A stretch of DNA of 64,000 nt from the NCBI GenBank assembly GCA_033675265.1, contig JAUJYZ010000460.1, forward strand, positions 372,001 through 436,000, given 5' to 3'. This document shows, piece after piece, positions 52,791-63,368 of the stretch. The notes under the pieces are model-generated. The model was not told the origin of the DNA. It was given only the letters and a program-made list of their open reading frames with translations, and made no database searches. The DNA comes from Actinostola sp. cb2023 (taxonomy: Eukaryota > Cnidaria > Anthozoa > Actiniaria > Actinostolidae). How positions within the stretch are numbered: the stretch's first letter is position 1; every line of letters begins with the position of its first letter. Made by a program: the position numbers and the translations under genes.

Positions 52791-55700
52791 CGGAACGAAC
52801 AAAATTGCACCGAACATTGCCAAGCAAGATCAAGGGAAGGCCTATGTTAGGGAAGGATATCAAAACAGCGCAAGCCGTGAAAAACAGCATCAGACTTGTT
52901 TAGAGAGGGTCGAACATGCCTGTAAGAATTGTAAGTTAAATAAGAATGGCTCGAAGATAAGCTATTTTGGGAGTTCATTTTGACAATGCTGCTTGCCGGG
53001 GGTGGGGTAACGTGACCTCTTAGTGCAATTCCCGAATTATAGGTGTCTTCTGATTTCCTTCCATGCAGCTGCCTATGTACAATTTATGATGGATGCAATG
53101 AACAAACTTGGATGGTAAGAGTTGACCAGTCATACCACAGGTAGCCCAATCATTTCTTAGGAAGCTTTTGTTAAAAAATGAAAATATATTACTTATGTGC
53201 ACAGTTAATTGCTGTGGCAAAGCACACAAGGTATGATATTTGATAATTAAAAAATTGATAAAACTTCTATCAAACCATTGAATAAGCTGTATAAATAGAG
53301 TGCAAAAATGTCCGTGAAATAGAACTATAATACTAAATAGTACTAAATAGTGTTATCTCCATTGTTTTCTATTGTTTCATCAGTGCTATTTAGTACTAAT
53401 TAGTTAGTACTGTTTCACGGACATATGGTTTGCACTCTATTTAATTAAGCTTAATGCCACCAAAAATGATGCATGCATAATATATTATATATTTGATAGA
53501 AATGGCTGGGCTTCCTGTGGCTTTTGTAATTTTTTCTGTTAAACATTAACGGCTTGTGTTGCAAAAGCCATATGTGAAGGAAAGAGAACAGTGAACATAT
53601 TAATGAGTTTCTTCTCTCTTCCCCTTCTCTTTCATCCCTTTCTGAAAATCACCAACATTTTCCTATAAAGATTACTTTGTGTAATTTCAATATTTAGCAC
53701 TATTGATGCTGCAAAACATATCATCTGTGAACCATGTGATGGCAGACTTCTTGGGGGATTTGATCCTGATAAGAAAGAGGCAAGTAAATAGAAGACTTTT
53801 TGGTAGAGTATAGCTATAGTTCACTTCATGCTTGAGAATCCAGAGGTGCTCTTTGGCACAGGCTCGGATCAATTTTTGATCCAATTAGCCCACACAGAAG
53901 AGCATGGCTGGATTCTCGAGCATGAGTTCACTTACATGTGCCGCTATTGTTTACATTTCAAACCACAAGACGCAGCCAGAAATTAACTTAAACAATCACT
54001 TTTTTTTTCAATTTCAATACTAAATAGCAAGATAAAAACAAACTAAAGCATATAATGTTGTTTTTAACATCACTATCATGTACACAGTACCCACTAAAAG
54101 ATCACACATCTTTATATGAAGTCTGATCTTGTTAGTATTGTTTATAAAAAAATATCACCCTCATTAGTATTGCTTATATAAAGAATTATTACTAATGGGA
54201 GTGCATCACCAGGCTAAAGGTATATATATATGCATGCAATGGATTTGGTGAATTTCTCATGAATTTCTGACATCTTTTAACACAGTAGTTTCTTATTGTA
54301 GATGTTCCTCTGTGAAAACACAGTTTACAACCAACAAGCTATGGATGACGTGCTAACTCACGAGCTGATTCATGCCTATGATTATTGTAAATTTAACTAT
54401 GATCCTGATAACATTAGACACCTTGCTTGTACAGAAGTAAGTATACGTCCTGGTATATTTTGTGCCCTGTGCAAATGTAGTGAAGAAATATAATGCATGC
54501 ATGCTATGTGCAGTTCTAGAGCACGTAGGAACTGATCAGAGCATGAGAGAAGTGTTAGGAGAAGCACGATGCATATAGCAGAAGTGGGAAGAGAGAGATG
54601 GGACTTGACACTGCGTAGTGGAAGTGTGAGCAAGTGGGAAGGGAGAGATGGGACTTGACACTGCGTAGTGGAAGTGTGAGGAAGTGGGAAGAGAGAGATG
54701 GGACTTGACACTGCGTAGTGGAAGTGTGAGCAAGTGGGAAGGGAGAGATGGGACTTGACACTGCGTAGTGGAAGTGTGAGGAAGTGGGAAGGGAGAGATG
54801 GGACTTGACACTGTGGTAGTGGAAGTGTGAGGAAGTGGGAAGGGAGAGATGGGACTTGACACCAAGTGAGGTCAAGAAAATATATAATTTTGAGACCGGT
54901 TTCAGACTTTAATGCTGTAAAAAGATACCCTGTTTTAGACTAAAGCATGACTTATATACCCTGTTCAGACTAAAATTCCTGAAAACCACAGGGGCGGATC
55001 CAAGGGGGGGGGGGGGGGGGGCATGGGGGGCCGGTGTGCCCCCCCCCCCCCCTTTGAGTTGGGCCCGATACATATTCGCCCACATTTGATGCCCAGAATG
55101 GATGGAAATTGCATTTTCGAATTTCAAAATTTTCTGGGGGGGGGCATGCCCCCACACCCCCTAGAAAAAGGGGCCTTACGGCTCCTTAGTGGTGCACCCC
55201 CCTTTCAAAATCTCTAGATCTGCCCCTGAACCATACCCTTTTTGTTAGCACATCCCTGTACAGTGCCCCTCAGGTGTAACACCCATCTAAGGGTGCGTTC
55301 AATCGACTCTATTCCAGAATAGGAATACACGGAAAAAACACTTTGATGCTTTTATTTCAGCACATTTAAAATTCCAAACTGTTCCTTGTAACTTTATAAT
55401 GATACAACAAGGATCGTTTCATTTTAGAGTGGACAGTAGCTGCGAGACAGCGATGTTATTCCGTGTATTCCTATTCTGGAATTGGAATATGGTCAATCGA
55501 ACGCACCCTAAATCAACCCTACATATATTTTGTACATGTACACACAAGCAATGTGAAATATTAGTAACACAATGACGTTTCAGGTAAGAGCAGCAAATCT
55601 AAGTGGAGATTGCTTCTTTTGGAAAGAAAACTTTGTACGATTTAAATTCAAATGGAAGGCTCACCAACAGGCAAGGAAAATGTACAATCATTGCAATCAA

Positions 55701-55980
55701 TAAAGTAAAATTTGTGCTTTGGTTTTCATTACAAGATATTCAAACACTTTATGCATTGCTGAATTTCTTGATATGATCAGACTCAAGAAAGCACATGTAT
55801 GTACTTGTACCTATTTGAATTTTGTGGAAATTTGGATTTCAGAAATGTGTAAAGGAGAGAGCAGTCAATTCCATCCTTTCTGTCCGAGAAGTGACTAGAC
55901 AAGAAGCAGAAACAGTAGTAGATAGTGTATTTGATGCTTGTTTCAATGACACTGACCCATTTGACAGAATACCCCCATGA
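52783..55980 (+). CDS. ATP23: ATP23, mitochondrial inner-membrane metallopeptidase (complete)
   Basis: Atp23 (XRCC6BP1) is a peptidase of family M76 in the mitochondrial intermembrane space; in yeast it processes Atp6 and helps assemble the F-O sector of ATP synthase. Six exons: 52783-52930, 53069-53114, 53698-53779, 54302-54436, 55584-55670, 55843-55980, giving 636 nt and 211 residues. The zinc site HELIH is at residues 112-116 with Asp119 in [10 protein letters not shown], followed by [19 protein letters not shown], all family signatures. The CxxC pair CEPCDG in exon 3 is also conserved. Introns 3 and 5 start with GC (gcaagt, gcaagg). The protein ends at DPFDRIPP, about 20 residues before the end of vertebrate homologues. 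ATP23 is convergent with RRP9. The start ATG sits in a TISU-like motif. Confidence 0.94.
53133..53520. mobile_element. CCACAGG-family element with nested insertion, ATP23 intron 2
   Basis: taccacaggtagcccaatca and gctgggcttcctgtggcttt are inverted ends about 390 bp apart. A second foldback (53294-53441) lies inside, suggesting nested insertion. Confidence 0.55.
53294..53441. mobile_element. MITE with AATAGAGTGCAAA ends
   Basis: aaatagagtgcaaa / tttgcactctattt, then tgtccgtgaaat / gtttcacggaca, and a tactaaatagtactaaatag centre. About 148 bp. Confidence 0.8.
53819..53932. mobile_element. Foldback element in ATP23 intron 3
   Basis: gttcacttcatgcttgagaa / ttctcgagcatgagttcact inverted, with gatcaatttttgatcc at the centre. 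Related to the inner part of 45109-45414. Confidence 0.75.
54583..54862. repeat. 50-bp minisatellite in ATP23 intron 4
   Basis: About five and a half copies of a 50-bp unit containing gggaagggagagatgggact and gacactgcgtagtggaagtg. The minus-strand Ser/Pro frames are artefacts. Confidence 0.95.
54989..55228. mobile_element. 'gggcggatcc' element with poly-G and poly-C
   Basis: Ends caggggcggatcc / tagatctgcccctg, as at 43868-44066. In ATP23 intron 4. Confidence 0.6.
55288..55511. mobile_element. MITE with TAAGGGTGCGTTC ends
   Basis: taagggtgcgttcaatcga / tcgaacgcaccctaa and ccagaataggaatacacgga / tccgtgtattcctattctgg are inverted, giving a 224-bp element with arms of about 50 bp. In ATP23 intron 4. 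Confidence 0.85.
55699..55704 (+). terminator. Candidate intronic poly(A) signal in ATP23 intron 5
   Basis: AATAAA lies 29 bp after the GC donor of intron 5. Read-through reaches an in-frame TAA after twelve codons at the same place. Use of this signal is speculative. Confidence 0.3.
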
Positions 55981-56017
55981 TGGTACACAATGTTATAGAT
56001 GAATATCGTAATTGTAA

Positions 56018-56023
56018 AATAAA
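56018..56023 (+). terminator. ATP23 poly(A) signal
   Basis: AATAAA 38 bp after the ATP23 stop codon; a second AATAAA overlaps at about 56027. Confidence 0.6.
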
Positions 56024-56227
56024 AAAATAAAAAAATTGCTTCTGTTGTTTGGCTGTACTTCATCAACCACAACAATGCGACCAACCAGAACACCAACAAC
56101 AATAACTGTAGTAGCAAAAACAACAACAACAACTACCACTACATGTACCACATTTCCACTGACAAATAAATACAAAGGAAGTTTCATGGAAAAAGGATGT
56201 GTGGAAATGTAGAATGATGTAGACTGA

Positions 56228-56290
56228 ATAATAATAATGGTCATTCTTATATAGCGCATTTCACATTCGTTCCAATGCGCTTTACAACCG
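56228..56290. mobile_element. Retroposon-tail-like sequence
   Basis: aataataatgg, then cttatatagcgcatttcaca and ccaatgcgctttacaa; partner of 45888-45965. It lies in the convergent spacer between ATP23 and RRP9. Confidence 0.5.
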
Positions 56291-56496
56291 ATGGAGGACT
56301 TTTTTGGGCTGCATATGAAAGGTGCCTACGGCAGCCAAGCAGCTTACAATCATGAGGAGTTAGTACGTCAGTATGTTATTGAGTCACTTTAGTTTGAGAA
56401 AAACTGTGAAGCACAATAGCCAGAACCATTTACCAATTTGGAAAATAAAAGAGACAGTTCGTGGTCTAATGGAATGAAGAATGATATACGGCAAAT

Positions 56497-56506
56497 TTTA
56501 TTTATT
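56497..56506 (-). terminator. RRP9 poly(A) signals
   Basis: Two overlapping AATAAA motifs on the minus strand (56506-56501 and 56502-56497), 26-30 bp after the RRP9 stop codon. Confidence 0.65.
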
Positions 56507-56531
56507 AATAATCCACATTTGTTCATTCATC

Positions 56532-59500
56532 TTAGCTTTCATTAGCAGACTTTTGTAAAGGAATCACATAGAGAGCGTTTTTAGCATGTTTTAGTTTCCA
56601 CCATCTACCTAGACTATGTTCCTGGCCAACGGCAGCAAATAATGTACTGCCATCACTAGAAAAGGCAAGGGAGTTAACAAAACCAGTCTGAAATAGAATG
56701 AAACGAAAGTTAACATGAAATTTAATATCACTATAATGAAGAATACTGAACAGGTTTGAAGAGAGCCGGCCCAAAACTATGAACAAGCGTGTAATGGATG
56801 TTGACACTGACAAAGTCAATGTTACTAGCCAGGACAGGTGGTTACGTTTGTCCTGAAAGATGGTGGAATCACGCCAGTCAATGGATTCTAAACAAACCTC
56901 TAGATTGTATGACCTACATAATGTACTATCTCTCCAGCAGTGTCACCCTCAATAAATATCGACTTCACAATAAGATTTATAACGACTTCACATTCTACTG
57001 AGAATCCCAGTATCACCGCCACCACACAGCTGTACCAGCCAGGGATATTAGTTATGGATCAATCATTAAATGGATTTTAATAACTACGTGTAGTACATAC
57101 CACAGGTAAGGTAAACAGAGGGTTTAAGCTTCTATAGCCTGGGCCACACTTCCAGAATCTGATACAAGAGTCACACGATCCTGCTGACAACAAGAAAATA
57201 TAAATGAGTTATTCATGTGAAATTCCAAAAATTTATATTACTTTGCTCATGTTGGCCATAAATTGATTTTGGTGTACAAGGTGGTGATCATAACATTCCC
57301 TCATGTATGGTAGAGGCGTGTCAGTCTAGGTGTTCAACTAGGGATCATGTTTCCCGCCCAGTGTCAATTTATAATTAGGGGTGGGGCAGGAGTGAGGTGA
57401 AAGAGACTGTTTGCACCCTTGAATGTAGACATTACATCCTTCTGATGTATTAATGACACAAGTTTCATGGGATGTAACTGTATTTACCTGTTGCTACAAA
57501 GTCTGTACTCTTCACAACAGCCAGTGATGTGATCCAAGTCTCGTTAGGAATCATGTCATCCTGGTCGTCATTTGATTTACTGTGTGCATTATTCACTGTA
57601 CAGAGAGGCTTTTTCTTATTGGCACTCCACATACAGACTGACCTGTTAGAAATCACGATATAATTATAGCATGATGATGATTGTTGTATAGAAAGTAAGA
57701 ATTAGATGTGAAACCATAAAAGATGGCCAAAAAGATTGTGACAGTTCACACAGACCATGGCTCAAGACCAAACAAAATAGGATCAGACACTACCAGCCTA
57801 GTTATGTTCTATTAATAAAACAAAAAGGTTTAACCAATGGATTATTGCAAGCACTATTTACAGTCATCTAATGTGTACTGTAATTCTCCTTACCCATCAT
57901 CAGCACCAGTTATCATGTGATCTTCATTAATTAATTGAATACAATCAATAGACCCTCTACAAGACAACAAGAAAACAACTGATGTCACAAGGATTCTACC
58001 TTCAAGATACACATTGATTAATTATTGTCAGTGGTATATACATGTATACGTACAATATTGTGTGGATAAATACTTTGGGAAAGGAGTATATTATAATCAT
58101 TTCATCGGGCATTGTGGCGTATTTTGCGGTCTAAAATGGTGAAATCAGTGGGCTAAAATGTATTTTAGACCGCTGCTCTAAGCCAATCAAAACTCACAAA
58201 ATAACCCAGCCAGCCAATCAGAACGGCAAACCATTCAACTGTTCGAGCCGTTATTTCTTGGCTGACAGCACTTTGACTCGAGAGTCAGCTATTGTTTTTG
58301 TGCTTTATAACGACAAAATAGCTAAAAAACCTAGCGAAGAAGTAAATTCACAGTCTTCTCAGCTAGATGAAGAGGACTTACAGAAACTCGAAGAAGAATT
58401 CATGCCCCAAAACACGAGTAAACAAACTTTGTGGGGAATGAAAAAGTTCAGTGACTGATGCGCCGAGACGAATTCAAAATGGTCAAAATGTGACAGAATT
58501 GAGCAGCATTCTTCGCAGATTTTATGAAGAGTTTAAAACAAACCAGAAGAAGGATCTCACAGCAAGTGCCTTGACCGGTATCAGAGCTGTAACAATCCGT
58601 AGTAGATCCTTTCCAGGCGGCGAAGTGAATGTATTAATTAAAAGTTTGTCTTCGTCGAGCGAAACCTCAGTTCATGCAATTTAATTATGCCAAACTTCCA
58701 GTTCAGTAATTGCATAATTAATTTTAGTGCTTCCAAAGGACTATTTCTTTGCTGTTGATGGAATTCTGTGAGTTTTCCTTTCAAGAGAACTTTGGTGCAA
58801 AGATTGTTTTGACAAATTTTGCAGTTTTCTCCAAAGTTTTAATTATGTAAACATTTTCAACTGAAATAAATGTCAACGCGATGCCGGTAGTGTTCAAAAT
58901 GTCGCTTACTGTCTTTGATTCCTTTGCTAAATGCCCGATAGGCTCGGAGGCTCGGGCCAAAATGAGCCTGACTTGGGCCAAAAACATATTTACGCCCGCG
59001 ACATCAACTCTATTGTTATATTATAAACCATATTGCATGATAGAGACTGCAGTGCAACAAAATTAATGACAGTATTGCATTGTCAGTTTGTCACATACCC
59101 ATGTCCATTAAAAACAAGTTGTGTCTCTTCGACCACTTTCCACACCCTGAGGGTTCTGTCACGACCTCCTGTCGTTGCAGCTCTGTCCCTTGATAAGCTG
59201 TCAATCCCTGTGATGCCATCTTCATGTCCGTATCTGAACAACATACAAACCAATGTTGAGCTTGGAAAATAAAAATATCCCTTGCATCTCTGCAGTGGCT
59301 CTTCCTGAGACGTTACACATTCACACTCTTTACCACGTTCTAATATTCTATACACCCAACACTCATCTCATGCTGGGCACCCAGGCTATTGAAGGGTCAT
59401 GTGGCACAGTACTTGCAGATCGTTACGGATCTAAGCAAGCGTGTTGCTCTCTTTTGTTGGCCTTTTGCTCCTAACCTGGTAAGCACTTTCCACTGACAGC

Positions 59501-62500
59501 TGTCAGTGTGACAGGTGGCAGACCAAAGGTTACCATGGTTATCTCCTTGGCATGTGCGGTCTGTGCGATGACCGGCATGGCCTTCCCTTGGCACATTCTC
59601 CCAAGCTCATCTGTGTTGATGAGTTGAACATCATTGTACATGTAAATGTGACATACTTACAGTGTTTCTACATAAGCCATTTCATCTAAATTCCATATTT
59701 TAACAGTCTTGTCAAGAGAAGCGCTAAACAATTGGTGAGTTTCTTTCCTGAATGCTAAACCCTACAAACAGGAGACATTGACTTAACAGAGACTTCAGAC
59801 AGTGGTACATTTAAATCAATAAAATAATATTCATCTAATGTATGGTACAAATGTACATCAGTGGGTAAAGGTAAAGGTATTTATTTTACTTCGATAACGC
59901 GAGGAGTGGTTGCCCAATCTCCTGAGCCAGGGGCTCATGTATAAAGCGCTCGAAGGTGTGCCCATTTACCTCCTCCCTCCATCAGTGCTCCATTTTATGG
60001 GTATTTAAAGCTGGGGACAAATGGAAACACTGTATACTCACCGTTACTGTATTTCTGTGTCCTGTAAATGCATGTATAGATTTTAGTGTTTCAGGGTCCC
60101 AGATACGAATAACTTTATCTTTTCCTCCGCTTGCCTAGTGGTTTAAAAAAAGAAATGACATCTTTATAATTAAGACAATGAGCAACCCTCTTTCCCCTCT
60201 AGACTGTACTGAGATCCTAGACATACAATCATGGAACCCTGAGATTTCAAAAACTCAAGTGGAAGAGTCTGGTGGATTCACCGCTTGTCGTGTAATGTGG
60301 CTGTGATTGTCAGAGATGATGGTTCAAGTCAAGTCAATGAATGTACATGTATATATATACACCTATTTCAATAAAAGTTGTAGAGGACATCAGTCTATAG
60401 GCAATAGGTGATACATCGTTCCAAGACCGAACTGCATCATGGTAACAGCTTGAATACATGTAGCTAAAAACGTATGAAAGGCTGTATGATATCCGGCCTA
60501 TTTCCATTACAACAGGCCAAGATACATTTTGAATCTAATTTATAAACTACATTGTATTTCTAGCATACATGTACATGCCATTCAAGCTGTTACCACAATG
60601 CAGTTTGGTCTTGGAATTACATATAACCCTACCAGTAATACACAAATACATACCAGGAATTTGCCATCAGAACTGATAGACAAAGCAAGAATACATCCCT
60701 TGGATTCCTTAGTATCTTTTGCAGTAGCTATTTTTCCTTCTTTCTTCCCTGACTGAATATTCCCTAAATAAACAAAAACAACTTGTTAACTACCCTTGCT
60801 GGTGTATGGTCAACTATCTTCACAATAACCCTTCTTCTTAACTAGGCCACTTTGTCAACTCCCTACTGCGTCATGGGGGAGGGAGGGACAACTCCCAGCT
60901 GCATCATGGGGGAGGGGGGGTTAACTCCCTTCTGCATCATGTCGGAGGAAGGGGCAACTCCCCTGATACACAAGGTGGGGGGGGAGGGGCAACTCCCTGC
61001 TGCACCATGGGGGAGGAAGGTCAACTCCCTGCTGCACCATGGGGGAGGAGGGGGGCAACTCCCTGCTGCGCCATTGGAGGGGGGGTCAACTCCCTGCTGC
61101 ACCGTGGGGGAGAAGGGGCAACTCCCTACTGCGTCATGGGGATGGGGGAGTCAACTCCCTTCTGCATCATGGGGGAGGGAGGGGGGGTTAACTCCCTGCT
61201 GCATAATAGCAGAGGGAGGGTCAACTCCCTGCTGCATCATGGGGGAGGTGGGGTCAACTCCCTGCTGCATCATGGGGGAGGGGGGCTAACTCCCTGCTGC
61301 ATCATGGCGGAGGGAGGGTCAACTCCCTGCTGCACCATTGGAGGGGGAGTCAACTCCCTGCTGCACCATGGGGGAGGAGGGGCAACTCCCTGCTGCGCCA
61401 ATGGAGGGGCCTCCCTGCTGCACCATGGGAAAGGGGGAGTCAACTCCCTTCTGCATCATGGGGGAGGGGGGGTGTTAACTCCCTGCAGCATAATGGCAGA
61501 GGGAGGGCAACTCAACTCCCTGCTGCATCATGGGGGAGGGGGGCTAACTCCCTGCTGCATCATGGCGGAGGGAGGGGCAACTCCCTGCTGCACCATGGGG
61601 GGGGGGGGGGGGGGGGGGGGGGGGCAACTCCCTGCTGCACCATGGGGGAGGGTCAAAAAGGGTTTAAAGTAAAAGAGTGAGTTTTAGCTGTATTGGACTT
61701 TTGTGGAGTTTATCAGTTTGGCTACATTTCAGAAAGAGTTGACTGCATGTATTAGTGCAGGGCAGTCACTATGCTTTTGAGTAACAGGTTTTAGCTGAAA
61801 TGTAGGCCGGTGGCTGAACTACAAAGTACATCACATCATTTGACAGTATGACATGATGGACATTAGCATTGGAAATAGCTGGCAAAGTGTACAGAGTACT
61901 TGGCCAAATGCACTGTTTCTTAATGTAGCTTATTTTGATAACACTATTGTGAGATTTATTATTCTGACCTAAGTATTAATAACAATCAAGACTCACATTT
62001 GATAACAAAACAGTCTTTAGATCCAGTAAATACGTATTTATCATCAGGCGAAACACAGAGACAAGTAACAGATAATTGATGACCTCGTAGAGCTCGTACA
62101 GCTGAGGGTTGTGGTGCTGAGAACTAAAGAGTAAGAATAACATGATGTCATTACAAGATGTTTCTACTGGACAATAACAAATGTGTTGTACACTACAATA
62201 CATGTATTTAATAAACGATATATCTATCCATTTTATTTATCAAAATAAACAACTGTACTTTTACAGCTTTGGTACATGTAGATATTGTACATATTGTAGT
62301 AGGGTTAATACAAGGCACTTCTTTGGCAGTAATAAATTGGTCAAAAAATTGTAAATAAATACCTGGTGAGCAATCTGTCTTTGGAATTTTCCACTTTGTT
62401 CCAGCTTAGAAATGAAAAAAAAATACAGGATTACACACTAGAGGATTTGCTTCCAAATCCTTGAAACACATCAAAAATGATTATCTCTGAAGAGTGTTTA

Positions 62501-63368
62501 TTGATACATTGATTTAACTTACAAGGTCTTGTTGAAGCCGGTGGGAAATTGCATCATGGTCAATGTCTTGGGATTCACTTTTTTGTTGTTCTGCAATTAA
62601 GTAAATACAATTAAATGAAGATTATAAAATCCATTCTTTTCAACACAAATACAAAGTAGCTCAGGTTCTATGCATGTACCTTCTTCTTTCAGTTGTGCTA
62701 AATATTGTTTTGTTAATCTTATCTTCTTTTCTTGTGCAGTTTCGCTCTCTTCGCTGTCATATTCCTCACCGCTGTCTGAATGACTTCCACCACTAAAACA
62801 ATAATAAACATTAGTATAATATTAGATTTGAAGATAGAGTTTCACGCGCTGTGATTGGTCAAGCGACCAGTGATTATGCTCGACGATAATCACTGGTTGA
62901 GAGCGGAAGTAAAATCACTAATGCAGAAGTACTAATAGAACGGTCTCAAATTATACTAAAACAATTATTCACCTCAGGCTCAGTGATTATGGGTCTCTGT
63001 GAATATTCACTGATAATCACTTTGCCTTCGGCAAATAATTGTTAAATATAACAAACATCATTATATATATTCAATATGATGTAGATAATATCCTAAAATA
63101 TTTACAAACTGTAACATGGGTTTTTTGATTCCTGCTCCACGGCCACTCCTTTATAAAAGCCTGGTTTACACTTGCAACATACAGTGTATTTAGCATGTGT
63201 AGACTCAATAATGCATTGCTCATTAATAACCCTTGTCTTTTCTTACACCTAGTACATAAATGGTGCACTGTGTCTGTGCACAGAATGTATGTTACTTGTG
63301 TTTATGCATCTGCGTCTAGTATAAACCATGGTTTTAGGCAACATACCTCACTGACGCTATATCACTCT
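56532..63368 (-). CDS. RRP9: RRP9 / U3-55K, U3 snoRNP WD40 protein (5' end missing)
   Basis: RRP9 binds the box B/C motif of U3 snoRNA and is needed for early pre-rRNA cleavage in the nucleolus. Exons 5' to 3': 63347-63368 (or a sister copy), 62680-62792, 62523-62590, 62363-62404, 61997-62123, 60654-60763, 60042-60134, 59661-59761, 59099-59233, 57894-57956, 57488-57642, 57101-57180, 56532-56687. All phases agree and give about 413 residues after the 22-nt exon. After an acidic segment with SESQDIDHD come seven WD units, including RGHQLSVTCLCVSPDDKYVF, FTGHRNTVTGLAF, YGHEDGITGIDSLSRDRAAT, ITGADDGSVCMWS and the terminal VGQEHSLGRWWKLKHAKNAL. The stop TAA is at 56534-56532. The first exon, with the start codon and basic N terminus, is right of the window. 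Confidence 0.94.
58258..58700 (+). pseudogene. Broken fragment resembling Crypton/KCTD1-like (DUF3504) N termini
   Basis: Two overlapping frames read ...EEFMPQNTSKQTLWGMKKFSD, stop, then LSSILRRFYEEFKTNQKKDL and SALTGIRAVTIRS. The order 'NTxKQTxWxxxxF...L...L..FY.E.....K....SL.GIR..I.R' is what I recall from DUF3504/Crypton-derived proteins that are abundant in cnidarians and sponges. The frame change after FSD, and loss of everything after the first domain, mark it as a decayed piece. It lies antisense in an RRP9 intron. The family assignment is from memory and moderate. Confidence 0.5.
59857..60010. repeat. Dispersed repeat, copy 2
   Basis: Partner of 18140-18265: ccctccatcagtgctcc and gggtatttaaagctg in the same order, preceded here by ctcctgagccaggggctcat. 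In an RRP9 intron. Confidence 0.5.
60407..60627. mobile_element. Foldback element in an RRP9 intron
   Basis: ccaagaccgaactgcatcat and ggtaacagcttgaatacatg pair with catgccattcaagctgttac and tgcagtttggtcttgg on the right. About 220 bp. Confidence 0.8.
60850..61655. repeat. 33-34-bp G-rich minisatellite in an RRP9 intron
   Basis: More than twenty degenerate copies of tcaactccctgctgcatcat followed by gggggagggggg, including one G run of about 25. Cys/Gly-rich frames over it are artefacts. Confidence 0.95.
62820..63045. repeat. AT-rich intronic sequence with short palindromes
   Basis: ccagtgattatgctcgacga / cgataatcactgg and acaattattcacctcaggct / aataattgtt are partly inverted. Probably a decayed foldback element in an RRP9 intron; no coding signal. 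Confidence 0.35.

Noticed and set aside
54397..54875. Minus-strand Ser/Pro/His repeat proteins
   Set aside because: Shadows of the 50-bp minisatellite in ATP23 intron 4.
60852..61672. 145- and 221-residue Gly/Cys/His frames
   Set aside because: Readings of the G-rich minisatellite in an RRP9 intron.
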